DNA from: an uncultured Bacteroidia bacterium
Lineage (GTDB): Bacteria; Bacteroidota; Bacteroidia; Bacteroidales; UBA932
Direction: 5' to 3'
Assembly (NCBI GenBank): GCA_902778855.1
Contig: CACYZM010000006.1
Coordinates: 1-64,000 of the forward strand
Length of the DNA: 64,000 nt
Shown: in pieces, positions 1-9,609 of the stretch
Layout of the letters: every line of letters begins with the position of its first letter
How positions within the stretch are numbered: the first letter of the stretch is position 1
The notes under the pieces: model-generated
Seen by the model: only the letters and a program-made list of their open reading frames with translations
The model's database searches: none
Told to the model about the DNA's origin: nothing
Translations under genes and position numbers: made by a program

Positions 1-378
1 GCCTGCTTCAACGCCGTCCATCAGATCGGCATGCCGGAAGCCCGCATCATCCTGGCCGAGACCTGCATCTATCTGGCCACCTCGCCCAAGAGCAATGCCT
101 CGTACCTGGCCATCGACGAAGCGCTCGCACTCGTGAATAGCACGAACGACGCCCCGCCCGTGCCACTGCACTTGCGCAACGCCCCTACCCAGCTGATGAA
201 AGACCTGGGTTATCACAAGAATTACAAATACGCCCACGATTTCGAAGGCAATTTCGTAGACCAGGAGTTCCTGCCCGACGCGCTGCAGGGGCACAAATTC
301 TACGAACCCGGCAACAACGCCCGCGAAGCGGAAATCCGCCGTCGCCTCCAGGCCCTTTGGAAGAAATACAATTATTGA
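1..378 (+). CDS. rarA: Replication-associated recombination protein A (RarA/MgsA), C-terminal part
   Basis: The reading frame is open from base 1, so the gene starts outside the window; only the last 125 codons are present. The visible part carries the IGMPEARI signature and the YLATSPKSN segment typical of the C-terminal tetramerisation region of RarA, a AAA+ ATPase acting at stalled replication forks. The end, with an HDFEGNFVDQ-like stretch followed by a basic helix (RRRLQALWKKYNY), is the usual family C-terminus. The ATPase domain lies upstream and cannot be checked. The following glycosidase gene starts 1 base after the stop codon, so the two are probably co-transcribed, though their functions are unrelated. 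Confidence 0.88.
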   Translation, partial: ACFNAVHQIGMPEARIILAETCIYLATSPKSNASYLAIDEALALVNSTNDAPPVPLHLRNAPTQLMKDLGYHKNYKYAHDFEGNFVDQEFLPDALQGHKFYEPGNNAREAEIRRRLQALWKKYNY

Positions 379-379
379 T

Positions 380-2593
380 ATGCGCCATACTTCCCTTTTC
401 CTCGCCCTGATCCTCCTGCTCGCCGGTTGTGCGAATGCTCCGACGGAGGACTTTGCTTCGTATGTGAATCCCAAAATCGGAACCGGCGGTCACGGCCACG
501 TATTCGTGGGCGCCAACGTTCCCTTCGGCTTTGTCCAACTCGGCCCGACCAGCATTCCCCAGGATTGGGACTGGTGCTCCGGCTACCACGACAGCGACCG
601 GACGGTCATCGGCTTCAGCCACCTGCATCTGTCCGGCACTGGCATCGGCGACCTCTTCGACGTGACGGTCATGCCGACGACCGGCAAGCCCACCCCGGGC
701 CGCGGCGCAGAAGACCATCCCGAATTCGGCGCCTGGTCGTATGCCGACCGCACCCGCGAAGTCTGCGAGCCGGGCTACTACAGCGTCCCGCTGGAACGCT
801 GGAACGTCGTGGCTGAAATGACCGCCACGACGCGCGTGGGCTTCCATCGCTACACCTTCCCGGCCTCGGAAGAGGCTTATCTGGTCTTCGACCTGGAGAA
901 TGGCGGATGCTGGGACACGGCCACGGACACAGGCTTCGACGAAGTGGTCCGCGACGACCAGGGCCGCGTGAAGGCCTTCGGCGGTCACCGCTTCTCGCGG
1001 GGCTGGGCCGCCAACCAGAAAGTGTTCTTCTGGGCGGAAGTTTCCCGCGAAGGCACGCTGGCGGAAGAAGTCAACGAGCTGTCACCGCGCAAGCCGGTCT
1101 ATGGTTATCTGAACCTGGGCAATACGAAAGAGAACGAGCAGGTACTGCTGAAGGTCGCCCTCTCCCCTGTCTCCGTAGAAGGCGCCAAGGCCAATATGAC
1201 GGCGGAACTCCCGGGCTGGGACTTCGAAGCCGTCCGCAAAAACGCGCGCAAAGCCTGGAACGAAGAGCTCAGCCGCGTGCAGCTGACCTGCGACGATCCG
1301 GATACCCGCGCCGTATTCTACACGGCCCTCTACCATACGATGGTGGCCCCATCCGTCTATAACGACGTGGACGGCCGCTACCGCGGCGCCGACGACCAGG
1401 TCCGCGAAGGCGATTTCCAGAATTACACGACCTTCTCGCTCTGGGACACCTACCGAGCCGCCATGCCGCTGATGACGATCCTGCATCCCGAGCGCTGCAA
1501 CGACATCACCGCCACCTTCTACCACATCTACGAACAGCAGGGCGACCTGCCGGTGTGGCACCTGATGGGCAACGAGACCGACTGTATGGTCGGCAATCCC
1601 GGCCTGATCTCCTTTGCCGACAACATCGTCAAAGGCTTCGATGCCGGCCTGTCGAAAGAGCAGATGATCCAGGCGATGACGGCAACCGCCACGACGCCCG
1701 ACCGCGGGCAGGATCTGCGGATGAAGTACGGCTTCATCCCGTCCGATCTCTACGGAGAATCCGTGGCCAACGATATGGAATACGCCGTGGCTGACGGTGC
1801 GCTGGCCAATGCGGCCGCCTTCCTGGGCGATGACAAGACCGCCGCGGAATATCGTGAGCGCAGCCACTCCTACCGCCACTACTGGGATCCCGAAACGCAG
1901 TTCATGCGCGGCCGGATGACCGACGGTTCCTTCCGGACGCCCTTCAACCCCATCGGCTCGGAGCACCGCGCCAACGACTACACCGAAGGCACGGCCTGGC
2001 AGTACATCTGGCTGGTCCCGCAGGACCTCGACGGCCTGGTGGAACTCTTCGGCTCCAAGGAAGCCACGCTGGCCAAACTGGACGGCCTCTTCGAGGCACC
2101 TTCGTTCGTGGAAGGCGACAATGCCTCGCCCGACATCTCCGGCCTTATCGGCCAGTATGCCCACGGCAACGAGCCCGGCCATCACACGATCTATTTGTAC
2201 GCCATGCTCGGCGAACCCGACAAGGCCGCCGACAAACTGCGTCAAGTCTACAAGGAGATGTATTTCAATGATGTGGAAGGCCTGGCCGGCAACGAGGACG
2301 TCGGTCAGATGAGCGCCTGGTACATCCTCTCCAGCCTCGGCTTCTATCAGGCGGAGCCCGCCCTCCCGCGTTTCTGGTTCGGAGCTCCGGTCTTTGAAAA
2401 GGCCGTCGTCAAAGTCGCCGGCGGCACGTTCACCATTACGACGCAGGGCCTGTCCGAAGAGAACCGCTACATCCGCGGTGTCAAACTCAACGGCAAGCCC
2501 TACGACCTCCCCTACCTCGAATACAAAGACATCGTCAAAGGCGGCACCCTCGAATTCACGATGGGTCCCGCCGCATCGGGCAACGGGATTTGA
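380..2593 (+). CDS. GH92 family alpha-mannosidase, lipoprotein
   Basis: 737 residues, a normal length for GH92 exo-alpha-mannosidases, which are calcium-dependent and trim mannose from N-glycans or yeast mannan. The N-terminus has a lipobox (LLLAGC, Cys at about residue 17), so the enzyme is probably anchored in the outer membrane or periplasm. Family motifs seen are GTGGHGHVFVGA near residue 35, GNETD near 396, GNEPGHH near 596 and GNEDVGQMSAWYILSSLGFY near 636. The linkage (alpha-1,2, 1,3 or other) cannot be read from the sequence. No SusC/SusD pair lies nearby, so this is not a complete polysaccharide utilisation locus. The 3' end overlaps the convergent gene at 2556-3179 by 38 bases, leaving no room for a terminator. 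Confidence 0.93.
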   Translation: MRHTSLFLALILLLAGCANAPTEDFASYVNPKIGTGGHGHVFVGANVPFGFVQLGPTSIPQDWDWCSGYHDSDRTVIGFSHLHLSGTGIGDLFDVTVMPTTGKPTPGRGAEDHPEFGAWSYADRTREVCEPGYYSVPLERWNVVAEMTATTRVGFHRYTFPASEEAYLVFDLENGGCWDTATDTGFDEVVRDDQGRVKAFGGHRFSRGWAANQKVFFWAEVSREGTLAEEVNELSPRKPVYGYLNLGNTKENEQVLLKVALSPVSVEGAKANMTAELPGWDFEAVRKNARKAWNEELSRVQLTCDDPDTRAVFYTALYHTMVAPSVYNDVDGRYRGADDQVREGDFQNYTTFSLWDTYRAAMPLMTILHPERCNDITATFYHIYEQQGDLPVWHLMGNETDCMVGNPGLISFADNIVKGFDAGLSKEQMIQAMTATATTPDRGQDLRMKYGFIPSDLYGESVANDMEYAVADGALANAAAFLGDDKTAAEYRERSHSYRHYWDPETQFMRGRMTDGSFRTPFNPIGSEHRANDYTEGTAWQYIWLVPQDLDGLVELFGSKEATLAKLDGLFEAPSFVEGDNASPDISGLIGQYAHGNEPGHHTIYLYAMLGEPDKAADKLRQVYKEMYFNDVEGLAGNEDVGQMSAWYILSSLGFYQAEPALPRFWFGAPVFEKAVVKVAGGTFTITTQGLSEENRYIRGVKLNGKPYDLPYLEYKDIVKGGTLEFTMGPAASGNGI

Positions 2594-3179
2594 TGTACTC
2601 GTAGACGAAGTCGAAATCTTCGTCCGGGACGTAAATCTGGTTCTTTTCGAGCAACTGGTTTACCTTGATCAGATGGAGAGCCCGACGCGCGACAACGCGT
2701 CGGACTTTCTTATATTCCGACGTGCTCGTGGTCTTGCCGGAGGCCAGCAGCCCGGCTCCGGCGGCCGTCGGCTTGTTGGCCAGCACACCGACGAGCGCCG
2801 TCAGCATCCCCAGCGCCTCCGCTTTCTTGACCTGCTTCGGCAGCTGAATGTGTTTGATCTCCTGCTCGTCCATTTCAAACAGGACGACATACTTTCCGCC
2901 GTACATGGCCGACAGGAGCAGGACGCCCAGGAACGTCAGGCCCGCCATGCCCGCAACCGCGATCAGCGCGCCTTTACTGAAATCGAGAAAACCCTCGAAA
3001 TCGCCGTGGATGAGGTACAGGAAAATACCGAAGATCAGCCATCCCGCCAGGATGATGTAGAGGAAGATCTTGAATACGGTCAGAAAGACGGTCGGATTGG
3101 TGAGCATGTTCATCTCATAGATCCACCGGTATTTGCCGTCGTCGCAAAGACGGACGCGGGCTTCTTCATTCGGCTTCAT
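2556..3179 (-). CDS. Two-TM membrane protein of unknown function
   Basis: 207 residues, not recognised. A short hydrophilic N-terminus is followed by two predicted membrane helices (about residues 31-55 and 69-92, both rich in Leu, Ile, Gly and Phe), then a soluble C-terminal half of mixed charge with an Ala/Gly-rich segment (about 130-148) and a basic patch (KKVRRVVARRALHL). The start codon overlaps the stop of the upstream 1154-residue protein (TAATG), so translation is probably coupled and the two products probably work together. It could be a membrane partner of, or a protection protein against, the large secreted protein. That is inference only; no motif supports it. Confidence 0.75.
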   Translation of the reverse strand: MKPNEEARVRLCDDGKYRWIYEMNMLTNPTVFLTVFKIFLYIILAGWLIFGIFLYLIHGDFEGFLDFSKGALIAVAGMAGLTFLGVLLLSAMYGGKYVVLFEMDEQEIKHIQLPKQVKKAEALGMLTALVGVLANKPTAAGAGLLASGKTTSTSEYKKVRRVVARRALHLIKVNQLLEKNQIYVPDEDFDFVYEYIKSRCPMRRDPS

Positions 3180-6100
3180 TACTGGACGGAGGGCTTGAAG
3201 CTGGGATTGAATTCGCGGATCAGGTCGTTGACCACCTGCATGGCATCCTTGCCGCCCGTATCCCGCTGGATTTCGTTGTTCAGGCGATGGATTTCCACCG
3301 GGTCGCTGGTCCCCTTGCCGATGCGGCCCAGTTTCTTGCTCATATCCTGCCAGTATTCGATGTCGGCGGCAATCCGCTCGGCCTGCTTGGCGTTGGTGCT
3401 GGCCTTGAGTTCCTGCTTGAGTTTCGGGATGAGCATATTGTCGATTTCCTTGGTGGCTTCGCGGCTTTTGGCCTGCATCTTCGTCGTCTCGGTCATCCGG
3501 ACATTGCTCTGGATGGTATTGACCTTGGATTCGAGCACCTTGCCGATGCTGGCGATGTCGTCCGCATTCAGCTTGCTGTAATCCACATCTTTCTTCAAAA
3601 GCTCCGGTGTACTATAGGCCTCGGGGTGGGCCGACGTGGTCAGGTTCATTTCGGAAGCCTTGGCGCTCAGGCCCTCGTGCTGCTCCTTGTAAACCCTATT
3701 CATCGTCTTCTGGGCATCGTTCATGAATTCGCGGGCCGTGACCTCCTCCCCGTTCTTGTAGAACTTCGGTTCCTTGCCGGTCGACTTGGACACGGGCGCC
3801 AGGTCGAGGTCCATGCTGGAGGAGCCGGAACTCGATGAATTGCGGAATTGCTTGAATTCGATGTCCTTCATATTGTAGCCCTGCTGGGTAAGCGACTCGG
3901 TCATCTTCGGCGTCATCTGGCGGTAATTCGCCTGGACGGCCTGGTCGAAGTGGGCCCGCAGATTCGGGTCCGCCTTGTACTTCATATACCACTTGGCGTG
4001 GTAATCCGAGTTGAGCGAGGCGGCCAGCTGGTTGATCTGCTGCCGGGCTTCATCGAGTTTGGCTTTGGGCGTCTTGCCGTCGGCCAGCATGCCGATGTAC
4101 TCGTTGTTCAGCTTGCTGAACGACTTGACGGCATCTTCCGCCTCCAGCCGTTCGCGCTGGGTGCGCAGCACGTCGAGTTTCTGCCGGCCCGTGCTGGACA
4201 GGCCTTTCGTCAGATTGAAATTGACGATCCCGTCGGGCAGGAAGGCGGAAGCGGTCTTCGCGATACCCGTGGCGCCCAGTTCGAAGGCCTTGCCCACGAC
4301 ATAGTCCATGCCGGCCTGCTTGGCACCGTTCCAGATCTTTTCATAGGTGCTCTTGCCCTCCATTCCTTCCGCCGTATAGCCTTCGATGAACGAGGCGATG
4401 CCTCCGGTTACCGGGTGGAAATAGCCGGCAGCGGAAGAGGCCGCCTTGCCGGGTCCGCCGGCGATGTAGCCGGTTACACCGCCATAGACGGCACCGACGA
4501 CGCGTGAGCCCCAGATGGTGGCGGCGGTGCCGGCGCCATAGGCGCCCGCCAGCGCTTCGCCGGCCAGGCCGACGGTAATCGAACCGCAAGCCATGATGAC
4601 GGCATTGGCGCCCGCCTCTTTCAAGTCGGCCCAGGCGACTTCGTCCTGCGCTTCGGCCTGGTCTTTCAAAGCGGCCGCGTTAATCTGGTTGTTGAAGATG
4701 TTCGCCAGTTTGCGGGCCTTTTCGATATCGCCCGAAGCCAGCGCACCGTCCTCATAGAACATCTTTTCAGCACGCTCCCGCGCGGCGTCACGGTCTTCTT
4801 CCGGCAGCAGGTTGATCTGCCGGTCGATGATGGCAGCCGCTTTCTTGGTCTGGATATAGCGTTCGGCCTCCACTTTCGAATCGTGGATCATCTTTTCGTT
4901 GGCGTACTGCTCGAATTCCGTGCGCGTATGGACGAACTGCCCGGTCTGCAGCTGACGGATGTTGTCACGTTCGCTCTGGATATCGGAACGCTGGTATATG
5001 ATGCGGCGGTCATAGTCATCGATCTCCTGCTGGATCCACTGCCGCTCCTGAGCCGTCTTGGCCGCATTGTAGCGTTTCACGGCTTCACTGCGCGATTTCT
5101 GGTCCCGCGCAATATTCTGCTCGATGAGTTTGATGTTCTCTTCGCGCCAGGCGATGGATTCCTGTTTGGACTTCTCTTCGAAGGCCAGCGAGTCCTGGAC
5201 CTGCTGCTTGCGGGCCGAAGCCTGGTCGAAGGCCGCCTGTGCGGCCTGGTTATCTGCGGCATCGTCCGCCTCGTCGGTCTTCTTCTTCCGGTTGCCGCCC
5301 AGTTTGAGTTTGGGCAGATTCTTGGCATTAGCGGCTTCAATGACGGCTTGCTTCTTGAATGCCTCCTCCAGATCCTCGATCAGGGCGTGCGGCACGACGC
5401 CGTCGTCTTTCCAGTCATAGGTATTGAACTTGTCCTCCATGGCCCACAGCAGCGCGGTCTTGAAGAAGACACCGGCGCGGAGGACACGGTTGCCGTAATG
5501 CGCGGCCATCTCATGGTATTTCTCTTTGCGTGCCGCATAATTCGGATTCTCTTTCCGCTCCTTGTCGCTGACGTACGAGGTCTCGAACTGCCGCATCAGG
5601 TTCATCGTCATCATCGTGATGGCCATGGCCGGCGGCTTGGGATAATAGGTCTGGAACGTGCCGTCCGACTTGAAATCCGGCATCAGGTTGCCCTTGTCGC
5701 TGAAATACATCTGCTCGATCTTGACATTGCCCACGCCTTGCGGGTCGTTGTCCTTGTCCTCGACCGGAATCCCGTCTTCCTTCAGTTCCAGCACGAAATA
5801 GCGGTCCTCCCCTTTCACCTTCACCTTCATCAGGTAGCGCATCATCGGTTCGGTGAGCGCATCCAGGCCTTCCACCTGATGCTCCTTGTCGATGCGCGTG
5901 CCCATCCAGGTCTCACCCAGATAGATCTCCTTGGGCTTGAAGGCCCGGCGGTAACGATCTCGCGCCGCCATGCGGGCCTCGAACGGGTTCGGCGGGTTGC
6001 CCAGGGCCTGGATGCGGTTGGCCAGTTCGTCCATTGCCGCTTCCAGCTGCTTGAGCGTACCCGTGTAGAGTTTCGCCTGGAACATCGCGGAACTGAAGGC

Positions 6101-6643
6101 TTCCTTGTCGTCCCAGCCCACCGCCTCTGAGGCGTCGAACAGGAGCAGCTCGACGTTGGACACGCTGTTGAGATAGCTCTCCCGGGCCACGATGAACTGG
6201 CTCAGCAGCGGCGTGAGCTTGTTCATATAGTCGATGATCTCCTGCGAGGGATTGTTGAAGAGCGGCGCCCACATCTGCATGAACAGCTCCGCATCCTTCT
6301 CGCTCATCTCTCCGTAGATGATGCGCAGGCTCTCGAAAGCCACGGAAACGGCCATGTTGTAGTCGATCATCGCAATCTTCTTCACGTCCGGCAGCGGAGC
6401 CGGAATGACGGCCTTGACGCCGTCCGGCAACTTGACCGGTTCGGCAGAAACCTTTTCCCACGGCGTACCGTCGGTCTTCTGGTTTTCCTTGGCGTACGGG
6501 TCGTCGGGATTGAACTTGACTTTGGCGACGTGGGTCGTCGGCAGTTTCAGGTTGAGTTTCTTTTTGTTTTGCGCCAGGGCCGGAATCACGGGAATCGCGA
6601 GAAGCGCCAGCAGCACGGTCAGAGCGGGCAGGAGTCGTTTCAT
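3179..6643 (-). CDS. Large secreted protein with coiled coil and glycine-rich region, unknown function
   Basis: 1154 residues starting with a Sec signal peptide (about residues 1-24, ending ALAQ). Visible parts: an N-terminal region of mixed helices and strands (25-440); a Lys/Glu/Gln/Arg-rich coiled coil (about 470-600); a Gly/Ala-rich, partly hydrophobic stretch (about 685-800) with repeated small-residue spacing like a glycine zipper; and a helical C-terminal region (about 810-1154). Near residue 944 is a Ser-rich run followed by MDLDL, which loosely resembles the GS...DxD motif of nucleotidyltransferases. This layout (export signal, long stalk, glycine-rich segment, C-terminal module) recalls polymorphic toxins, but no known toxin domain is recognised. 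It is preceded by a good promoter box and coupled to the small membrane protein at 2556-3179. Confidence 0.8.
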   Translation of the reverse strand: MKRLLPALTVLLALLAIPVIPALAQNKKKLNLKLPTTHVAKVKFNPDDPYAKENQKTDGTPWEKVSAEPVKLPDGVKAVIPAPLPDVKKIAMIDYNMAVSVAFESLRIIYGEMSEKDAELFMQMWAPLFNNPSQEIIDYMNKLTPLLSQFIVARESYLNSVSNVELLLFDASEAVGWDDKEAFSSAMFQAKLYTGTLKQLEAAMDELANRIQALGNPPNPFEARMAARDRYRRAFKPKEIYLGETWMGTRIDKEHQVEGLDALTEPMMRYLMKVKVKGEDRYFVLELKEDGIPVEDKDNDPQGVGNVKIEQMYFSDKGNLMPDFKSDGTFQTYYPKPPAMAITMMTMNLMRQFETSYVSDKERKENPNYAARKEKYHEMAAHYGNRVLRAGVFFKTALLWAMEDKFNTYDWKDDGVVPHALIEDLEEAFKKQAVIEAANAKNLPKLKLGGNRKKKTDEADDAADNQAAQAAFDQASARKQQVQDSLAFEEKSKQESIAWREENIKLIEQNIARDQKSRSEAVKRYNAAKTAQERQWIQQEIDDYDRRIIYQRSDIQSERDNIRQLQTGQFVHTRTEFEQYANEKMIHDSKVEAERYIQTKKAAAIIDRQINLLPEEDRDAARERAEKMFYEDGALASGDIEKARKLANIFNNQINAAALKDQAEAQDEVAWADLKEAGANAVIMACGSITVGLAGEALAGAYGAGTAATIWGSRVVGAVYGGVTGYIAGGPGKAASSAAGYFHPVTGGIASFIEGYTAEGMEGKSTYEKIWNGAKQAGMDYVVGKAFELGATGIAKTASAFLPDGIVNFNLTKGLSSTGRQKLDVLRTQRERLEAEDAVKSFSKLNNEYIGMLADGKTPKAKLDEARQQINQLAASLNSDYHAKWYMKYKADPNLRAHFDQAVQANYRQMTPKMTESLTQQGYNMKDIEFKQFRNSSSSGSSSMDLDLAPVSKSTGKEPKFYKNGEEVTAREFMNDAQKTMNRVYKEQHEGLSAKASEMNLTTSAHPEAYSTPELLKKDVDYSKLNADDIASIGKVLESKVNTIQSNVRMTETTKMQAKSREATKEIDNMLIPKLKQELKASTNAKQAERIAADIEYWQDMSKKLGRIGKGTSDPVEIHRLNNEIQRDTGGKDAMQVVNDLIREFNPSFKPSVQ

Positions 6644-6668
6644 GGCTATAATTCGATGGATAGTTTCT

Positions 6669-6676
6669 CAAAGTTA
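6669..6676 (-). promoter_or_regulatory. Bacteroidota -7 promoter box for the 1154-residue secreted protein
   Basis: On the minus strand this reads TAACTTTG, a full match to TAnnTTTG, 25 bases upstream of the ATG at 6643. It directly abuts the T-run of the upstream terminator. Confidence 0.7.
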
Positions 6677-6677
6677 C

Positions 6678-6710
6678 AAAAAAAAGATATTCAACGAATT
6701 GAATATCTTT
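6678..6710 (-). terminator. Rho-independent terminator of the pot operon
   Basis: On the minus strand a perfect 12-base-pair stem (AAAGATATTCAA with TTGAATATCTTT) and a 4-base loop are followed by eight T residues. It lies 22 bases after the stop codon of the last pot gene. Confidence 0.85.
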
Positions 6711-6731
6711 CTTTCTGTAATGGGACTGCGG

Positions 6732-8027
6732 TTACCGGCGCGTGGCCTTCTTGCGGCGGCGCTTGCGGCTCTTGTTGCTGAAAACGATGGCGGCGATGAT
6801 GGCCAGGACGGCCAGGCCGATGATGACATAGGTCATGCCGCTGGCGTTGTCACCCTTCACGCGCGACCACATGGCCAGCAGTTTGTCGGTATCCTTGCCC
6901 CAGTCGTGTTCGAGCGCGCAGCGGTCGATGACTGACTTGTCGGGATAGAGCACGGGATTCACACGCACGGCGGCGGCTTCAGGACCGAAGAAATAGCTCA
7001 GGTCGATCGGTTCCAGTTCTTCGTCGATCTGCGACTCCAGGACCTCCATGGCACCGTTGGCGGAGACATAGCCCGTTCCGTCCATATTGCGGATGGCGAT
7101 ATCCGGCCGGCACATATAGTCGATGAAGTAGGTCGCGGCCTTCACGTTCTTCGCATACTTCGGGATCACCCAGCCGTCGAACCACACGTTGCTGCCTTCT
7201 TCCGGCACGATGTAATCGAGCGACACGCCCACCTCGGCGGCTTCCTCGATGGCCCAGACCGCGTCACCGCTCCAGTTGAGCGAGATCACGCCGCGGCCCT
7301 TGGTCATCTGGTCCTTGCCGAAATCGGCTTCCCAGCCCAGCACGCCGTCCTTCACCTGCTTGAGGAAGGCCTCGACAGCGGCGAGCGACTCGTCCGACGA
7401 GTCACGCATCAGATCCTGCATCGTCACCTTGCCGGCCTTCAGTTCATCCTGTTTCAGATAGATCAGAACCGGGCTGAAAACGTCGCGCGGAGCGTCCTTG
7501 ATCAGGATCTGGCCGGCGAATTTCGGATTGCGGATGATATCCCAGGTTCCGGCTTCCTCGGCCGTCACTTTTTCGGTATTGTAGATGATGCCGGACGTGC
7601 CCCACATATAAGCCACGGAGTATTGGTTGGCATCGATGTTCGGGTTGATATCGCGGAAGACCTGGCGGATATAGGGCGACGTATTGGCATCGATATAATT
7701 GATCTCGGCGGGAATTGCCGCGAAGTCCAGCGGCAGCAGCAGCCCTTCATTGAGCATACGCTCGATGATGTAGTCGGACGGGCAGACCACGTCGTAATCT
7801 TCGTGTCCTTTCTCGATCTTCGAAAGCATCGTCTCATTGATGTCGAACGTCTGATAGACGATCTTGATGTCTTCACCGGTCTGCTCCTTGTACCAGGATT
7901 CAAAATCGGTCAGGACGGTCTCGTCAATGTAGTCCGACCAGTTGTACACCTTCAGGATCTGGTCGCGGTTTGAACTGCACGACAGCAGGACGGCCGAAAG
8001 CGCCGCCAGGATCAGGAATTTCTTCAT
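6732..8027 (-). CDS. potD: Spermidine/putrescine ABC transporter substrate-binding protein with C-terminal membrane anchor
   Basis: 431 residues. The N-terminus has a lipobox (LLSC, Cys at about 17) and is followed by a PotD/PotF-type fold (VYNWSDYIDETVLTDFE, then DYVVCPSDY-like and WGTSGIIYN segments). It captures polyamines in the periplasm and passes them to PotBC. Oddly for this family, about 35 residues are added at the C-terminus: a single hydrophobic helix (about 398-415) followed by a cluster of Arg/Lys residues, a classical inside-positive stop-transfer anchor. The protein therefore appears tethered at both ends. The start overlaps the end of potC by 4 bases (ATGA). It is the last gene of the operon and is followed by a strong terminator. 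Confidence 0.92.
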   Translation of the reverse strand: MKKFLILAALSAVLLSCSSNRDQILKVYNWSDYIDETVLTDFESWYKEQTGEDIKIVYQTFDINETMLSKIEKGHEDYDVVCPSDYIIERMLNEGLLLPLDFAAIPAEINYIDANTSPYIRQVFRDINPNIDANQYSVAYMWGTSGIIYNTEKVTAEEAGTWDIIRNPKFAGQILIKDAPRDVFSPVLIYLKQDELKAGKVTMQDLMRDSSDESLAAVEAFLKQVKDGVLGWEADFGKDQMTKGRGVISLNWSGDAVWAIEEAAEVGVSLDYIVPEEGSNVWFDGWVIPKYAKNVKAATYFIDYMCRPDIAIRNMDGTGYVSANGAMEVLESQIDEELEPIDLSYFFGPEAAAVRVNPVLYPDKSVIDRCALEHDWGKDTDKLLAMWSRVKGDNASGMTYVIIGLAVLAIIAAIVFSNKSRKRRRKKATRR

Positions 8028-8836
8028 TTTTTCAGGTTATTGGCTTCTTGTTTGGATTGACGGATGTTGATCACCAGCAGCACGATGAGGATGATCACGA
8101 AAATGATGCTCATCAGCGGCTTGAGTTCGGGCGTCAGGCCGCCCTTGCGCGCGTCGGCGTAGATGTAGGTCGACAGCGTGTCGAGCCCGATGGTGCCGCG
8201 GGTGAAGAAGGTCACGGCGAAATCGTCGAGACTCATGGTGAACGAAAGGATGAAACCCGAGATCATGCCGGGGCGGAGCGCCGGGACCATCACCTTGCGC
8301 AGCGCCTGCCGCGGCGTGGCGCCCAGGTCGAGGGCCGCCTCGTAGATGTTGGGATTCATCTGGCGGAGTTTCGGCATCACGTTGAGCACCACGTACGGGG
8401 TGCAGAAGGTGATGTGGGCCAGGATCACGGTCAGATAGCCCTGGGAAATACCCAGGAACACGAACAGCAGGAAGAGCGAGACACCCGTGATGACATCCGG
8501 ATTGATCATCGGGATGTTGTTCAGGAACGTCATCGTCTGTTTCTTGCGTCCTTTCAGGTTATAGATGCCGATGGCGGCGATCGTGCCCAGGAACGTGGCC
8601 ACGATCGAGGCGGCCAGGGCAATCAGCAGCGTATTCTTGACCGCGGCCAGCAAGCCGCTGGCGTTCTGCATGCTGCCGTTGAACAGGTTCTGGTACAGCT
8701 GCGTCGAGAAACCGGTCCAGTTGCCCAGACTCTTGGCCTCGGTGAAGGAAAAGATCACGATGAAGGCGATCGGCGCATAGAGGATCACCAGGACGAGCCA
8801 CAGATAGGATTTGGCTAAAAACTTCTTCGCGTTCAT
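8024..8836 (-). CDS. potC: Spermidine/putrescine ABC transporter permease PotC
   Basis: 270 residues with six predicted membrane helices. The EAA loop that docks to the ATPase is visible as YEAALDLGATPRQALRKV near residue 165. It pairs with PotB to form the inner-membrane channel for polyamines. Start and stop overlap the neighbouring pot genes by 1 and 4 bases, so translation is coupled throughout. Length and motifs are ordinary. Confidence 0.93.
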   Translation of the reverse strand: MNAKKFLAKSYLWLVLVILYAPIAFIVIFSFTEAKSLGNWTGFSTQLYQNLFNGSMQNASGLLAAVKNTLLIALAASIVATFLGTIAAIGIYNLKGRKKQTMTFLNNIPMINPDVITGVSLFLLFVFLGISQGYLTVILAHITFCTPYVVLNVMPKLRQMNPNIYEAALDLGATPRQALRKVMVPALRPGMISGFILSFTMSLDDFAVTFFTRGTIGLDTLSTYIYADARKGGLTPELKPLMSIIFVIILIVLLVINIRQSKQEANNLKK

Positions 8837-9609
8837 CAGATGAGGGCCCCGCTGGTTTCCTCCTGCTGGTCATCGCCTTGCAGGAGCGTGGTGATCAGAA
8901 TGATGAGGAGCATGATCAGCGAGAGCGCCGCACCATAGTTCCACATCGAGTTGTTGATGTTTTCCTGGATGATCGTACCGAAGAGCTTGATCTTGTTGTT
9001 GGTCAGGAACTCGGAGATGGCAAAGGTGGAGACCGTAGGCATGAAGACCATCATCACGCCGCTCCACACGCCCGGCATCGAGAGCGGGAGCGTGACCTTG
9101 CGGAACACCTGCCCCGGCGTGGCGCCCAGATCCTGGGCCGCTTCCGACAGGGAGTTGTCCATCTTCTTGAGCTGGTTGTAGATCGGATAGATCATGAAGG
9201 GCAGGTAGTCGTAGCACATACCGAAGAGCAGGGTCCCCTTCCCCAGCTGGATGCCGGCCATGCTGAAGAGTTCCGCCGTGGCCAGCGTGCGCATCAGCGC
9301 GTTGACCCACATCGGCAGGATGAACAGGACCACGGTCACGGCGCTTCGGTTGAGTTTGTTGTCGGCCAGGATATACGCGGTCGGATAGCCGATCAGGATG
9401 CAGAGCAGCGTATTCTCGATCGCGACCTCGATGGAGAGCGCGAACGTGCTGAGCGCATCCTTGTCGGTGAAGAAGCGGGTGACGTTGGCGAGGGTGAAAT
9501 GCCCGGCCCCGTCCTGCAGCGCATAGAGCAGGATCATCACCAATGGCAGCACCACGAAGAGCACCATGAAGATGAAGTACGGCAGTGCCCAGCTCGACCT
9601 CTTACTCAT
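8836..9609 (-). CDS. potB: Spermidine/putrescine ABC transporter permease PotB
   Basis: 257 residues, six predicted membrane helices, with the EAA loop [19 protein letters not shown] at about residues 144-162. It is the partner permease of PotC. The gene starts inside the end of potA (8-base overlap) and its stop shares a base with the potC start. The final residues ([12 protein letters not shown]) are polar and probably cytoplasmic. Confidence 0.93.
   Translation of the reverse strand: MSKRSSWALPYFIFMVLFVVLPLVMILLYALQDGAGHFTLANVTRFFTDKDALSTFALSIEVAIENTLLCILIGYPTAYILADNKLNRSAVTVVLFILPMWVNALMRTLATAELFSMAGIQLGKGTLLFGMCYDYLPFMIYPIYNQLKKMDNSLSEAAQDLGATPGQVFRKVTLPLSMPGVWSGVMMVFMPTVSTFAISEFLTNNKIKLFGTIIQENINNSMWNYGAALSLIMLLIILITTLLQGDDQQEETSGALI

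Noticed and set aside
380-2593. Polysaccharide utilisation locus around GH92
   Set aside because: No SusC/SusD genes, sensor or ECF sigma factor in the window; the neighbours are rarA and the unknown secreted protein.
2394-3581. Plus-strand frame across the GH92 end and the genes that follow
   Set aside because: Arg/Ser/Ala-rich shadow of the convergent genes; no family features.
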